Shown here piece after piece: positions 14,649 to 15,607 of a DNA stretch of 15,607 nt (positions are counted from its first letter, which is position 1; each line of letters starts with the position of its first letter). This stretch comes from JBOGJG01 sp050747825 (GTDB lineage Bacteria > Acidobacteriota > UBA6911 > RPQK01 > JBOGJG01). The stretch is from assembly GCA_050747825.1 (NCBI GenBank), contig JBOGJG010000101.1, positions 1 through 15,607 of the forward strand, written 5' to 3'. The notes beneath the pieces are model-generated. The model saw nothing but the letters and a program-made list of their open reading frames with translations, did no database searches and was not told the DNA's origin. Position numbers and translations under genes: made by a program.

Positions 14649-14679
14649 ATACGCGCCTCGTCGCCGTCGCTGGTGCTAC

Positions 14680-14713
14680 TTTAGAGAGCACTCCCCTTTA
14701 GAGAGCACTCCCC
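14680..14713. repeat. 17-bp perfect tandem repeat upstream of dnaA
   Basis: TTTAGAGAGCACTCCCC is present twice, head to tail without spacer (14680-14696 and 14697-14713). Each copy contains the small inverted motif GAG-CA-CTC. A related inverted sequence GGAGTGC occurs at 14733-14739, which can pair with GCACTCC of either copy. The block lies between the dnaA start and the DnaA boxes, suggesting a binding site for a regulator of dnaA or the origin. Confidence 0.7.
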
Positions 14714-14756
14714 CACCGCTGGCCCCTTGGGCGGAGTGCCCACCTTTTTCACAATG

Positions 14757-14776
14757 TTTTCCACAGATGTGGAAAA
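14757..14776. promoter_or_regulatory. Inverted pair of DnaA-box-like nonamers
   Basis: TTTTCCACA (14757-14765) and TGTGGAAAA (14768-14776) are exact inverted copies separated by GA. They differ from the classical box TTATCCACA at one position. Their place about 110 bases upstream of dnaA suits both origin binding and dnaA autoregulation. Confidence 0.72.
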
Positions 14777-14894
14777 AACACTGTCTGTTTGTTGGCTTGT
14801 TTCTTTCGGCTTAAGCTGTCCTGAAAGCGAGCGCAAAATTAACATGGAGGTCAGGCCGGCTTCAATGGGTTTCTATTAGAAAATCTTGCCGGGC

Positions 14895-14922
14895 CTTATA
14901 GATCGGGCCTTTAAAAGGTGAA
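14895..14922 (-). promoter_or_regulatory. Candidate dnaA promoter
   Basis: Minus strand: TTCACC (14922-14917), 16-base spacer, TATAAG (14900-14895). Five of six -10 positions match consensus but the -35 is only fair. If used, dnaA mRNA has a leader of roughly 240 bases crossing the DnaA boxes and tandem repeat. Confidence 0.35.
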
Positions 14923-15063
14923 CCTCAGAATTTGCCTTAAGGCTTGTGAAGCTTTTGTAATATGCCCTTTATTGATAATGCTTTCATCAGAAGAAGGGAA
15001 AAAAGAAGCTGAAAAGCTGGACTTACAAAGGCGGTTTTTGCCGATTTTGCCGATTTGGTGTGG

Positions 15064-15546
15064 CTAAAAATGCTCGGCCAGTTTCCGATAGGTGGTCTCC
15101 AGATCTTCGGGGATCACGCGCGTCTGGCCCACCACGGAAACGAAGTTAGCATCGCCTTGCCAGCGCGGCACGACATGAAGGTGGAGGTGGCCGGCTACAC
15201 CCGCGCCGGCGCTCTTTCCCACGTTGAATCCGATATTGAAACCCTCGGGCCGGTAAACGCTCTGCACGATCTTCTCGCATTCGCGAGAAGTCAGAATAAT
15301 CTCGTGCAATTCTTCCGCACTAGAATCGGCGAGGGAAGGCACGTGCCGGCGCGAGACAATCATCAAATGGCCGGCCGTATATGGATATCGATTCAAGACG
15401 ACGTAGCTGTGTTGCCTGCGAACCAGAATATAGTTCTGCGGATCTTCATCCTCATTCTGATCGAGCAAATAACAGAGAACGCATTCAGAGGCTTTGCCGG
15501 CTGAAGCAATGTAGTGATAGCGCCAGGGAGTCCAGATGTGATCCAT
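15064..15546 (-). CDS. HIT-family nucleotide hydrolase/transferase (AP4A phosphorylase-like)
   Basis: A 160-residue protein of the histidine-triad superfamily. Seen: the N-terminal WTPWRYHYI at 5-13 and CVLC at 22-25, typical of the bacterial HIT branch that includes mycobacterial diadenosine tetraphosphate phosphorylase-like proteins and often a metal site, NRYPYTAGHLMIVSRRH at 52-68, and the active-site triad HLHLHVVPRW at 120-129 with the catalytic middle-to-last histidines. The likely role is removal of dinucleoside polyphosphates or AMP transfer; the exact substrate cannot be read from sequence. ATG 15546 gives the usual N-terminus, yet no ribosome site is present: the upstream bases belong to a C-rich (minus strand) micro-repeat. 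It is transcribed toward the origin. Confidence 0.9.
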   Translation of the reverse strand: MDHIWTPWRYHYIASAGKASECVLCYLLDQNEDEDPQNYILVRRQHSYVVLNRYPYTAGHLMIVSRRHVPSLADSSAEELHEIILTSRECEKIVQSVYRPEGFNIGFNVGKSAGAGVAGHLHLHVVPRWQGDANFVSVVGQTRVIPEDLETTYRKLAEHF

Positions 15547-15550
15547 ACGG

Positions 15551-15607
15551 GTGGCGGGTGGCAGGTGGGCGGGGTGGCAGGTGAATGCCTGATCCTGCCA
15601 CCTGCCA
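15551..15607. repeat. GGTGGCAGGTG-type micro-repeat with inverted copy at the window edge
   Basis: Variants of TGGC(A/G)GGTG recur directly (near 15552, 15559 and 15575). An exact inverted copy CACCTGCCA ends the window (15599-15607), pairing with TGGCAGGTG at 15575-15583; CCTGCCA at 15594-15600 is an alternative partner. The array starts only four bases upstream of the HIT start codon and continues beyond the window. A similar G-rich string lies after dnaN (12115-12137). Confidence 0.7.

Larger units (their letters stand above)
14649..15063. other. Putative chromosomal origin (oriC) between dnaA and the HIT gene
   Basis: A 415-base stretch with no supportable gene directly upstream of dnaA. 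It contains a 17-bp tandem repeat near dnaA, an inverted pair of DnaA-box-like nonamers, a further near-box TTTTTCACA (14745-14753), palindromes CCTTTAAAAGG (14908-14918) and GCCTTAAGGC (14934-14943), and an A/T-richer tract at about 14940-15020 that could be the unwinding element. Position next to dnaA is the commonest place for bacterial oriC. Few boxes are visible, so either this organism uses non-standard boxes or the origin extends elsewhere. Confidence 0.7.

Noticed and set aside
14996..15020. Terminator for the HIT gene
   Set aside because: On the minus strand AGCT-TTTC-AGCT is followed by a T-rich run, but the stem is only 4 bp, too weak to call.
14649..15063. rpmH/rnpA or a small RNA gene upstream of dnaA
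   Set aside because: No open frame resembling bL34 or RNase P protein and no tRNA-like or other recognisable RNA structure was seen; the HIT gene occupies the next position instead.
15551..15607. CRISPR array
   Set aside because: Repeat units are under 12 bp, vary, and have no uniform spacers or cas genes nearby.

Overview
The window carries the chromosomal replication-start neighbourhood of a bacterium: dnaA, dnaN, gyrB and gyrA run leftward from a 415-base intergenic region (14649-15063) that has the hallmarks of oriC. Proteins and gene order are bacterial. GyrB has the long form with a large insert in its C-terminal half, shine-dalgarno sites are AGGAGG-like, base composition is moderate, and intergenic micro-repeats are abundant. 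This suggests a Gram-negative-type lineage. An acidobacterial or related affiliation is my guess from general resemblance (for example GKHHTTVLH in DnaA) and is not proven by the sequence.

Layout, left to right. 11-1966 (-): acetyl-CoA synthetase. 2115-3539 (+): pyruvate kinase, preceded by a GC-rich, T-tailed hairpin region. 3572-4117 (-): hypoxanthine phosphoribosyltransferase, ending in a micro-repeat. 4178-5538 (+): two methyltransferases in a tight pair, the first resembling phosphatidylethanolamine N-methyltransferases and the second a metal-type sugar O-methyltransferase with a signal-peptide-like N-terminus. 5531-5591: a REP-like double palindrome between convergent genes. 5594-5791 (-): ribosomal protein bS21 with its own strong promoter. 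5842-7067 (-): a small membrane protein and a membrane-anchored TPR protein, overlapping each other and the end of gyrA. 7051-11993 (-): gyrA and gyrB, with a strong extended -10 promoter before gyrB. 12151-14648 (-): dnaN and dnaA. 14649-15063: putative origin. 15064-15546 (-): HIT-family protein, preceded by a GGTGGCAGGTG-type repeat at the window edge.

The genes fit together as a replication-initiation and topology cluster (DnaA opens the origin, the beta clamp tethers polymerase, gyrase manages supercoils), followed downstream by a likely envelope pair that may be co-transcribed with gyrA. The leftmost genes are unrelated central metabolism, purine salvage and lipid or sugar methylation. 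recF is not present between dnaN and gyrB.

I see no clearly new defence or mobile system. The most interesting signals are the inverted DnaA-box pair and 17-bp tandem repeat at the origin together with an Asp-to-His change in the DnaA-box recognition motif, a perfect 11-bp hairpin built over the dnaA stop codon, a palindrome overlapping the gyrB promoter, a REP-like element that supplies the stop codon of a methyltransferase gene, and that methyltransferase's apparent export signal.
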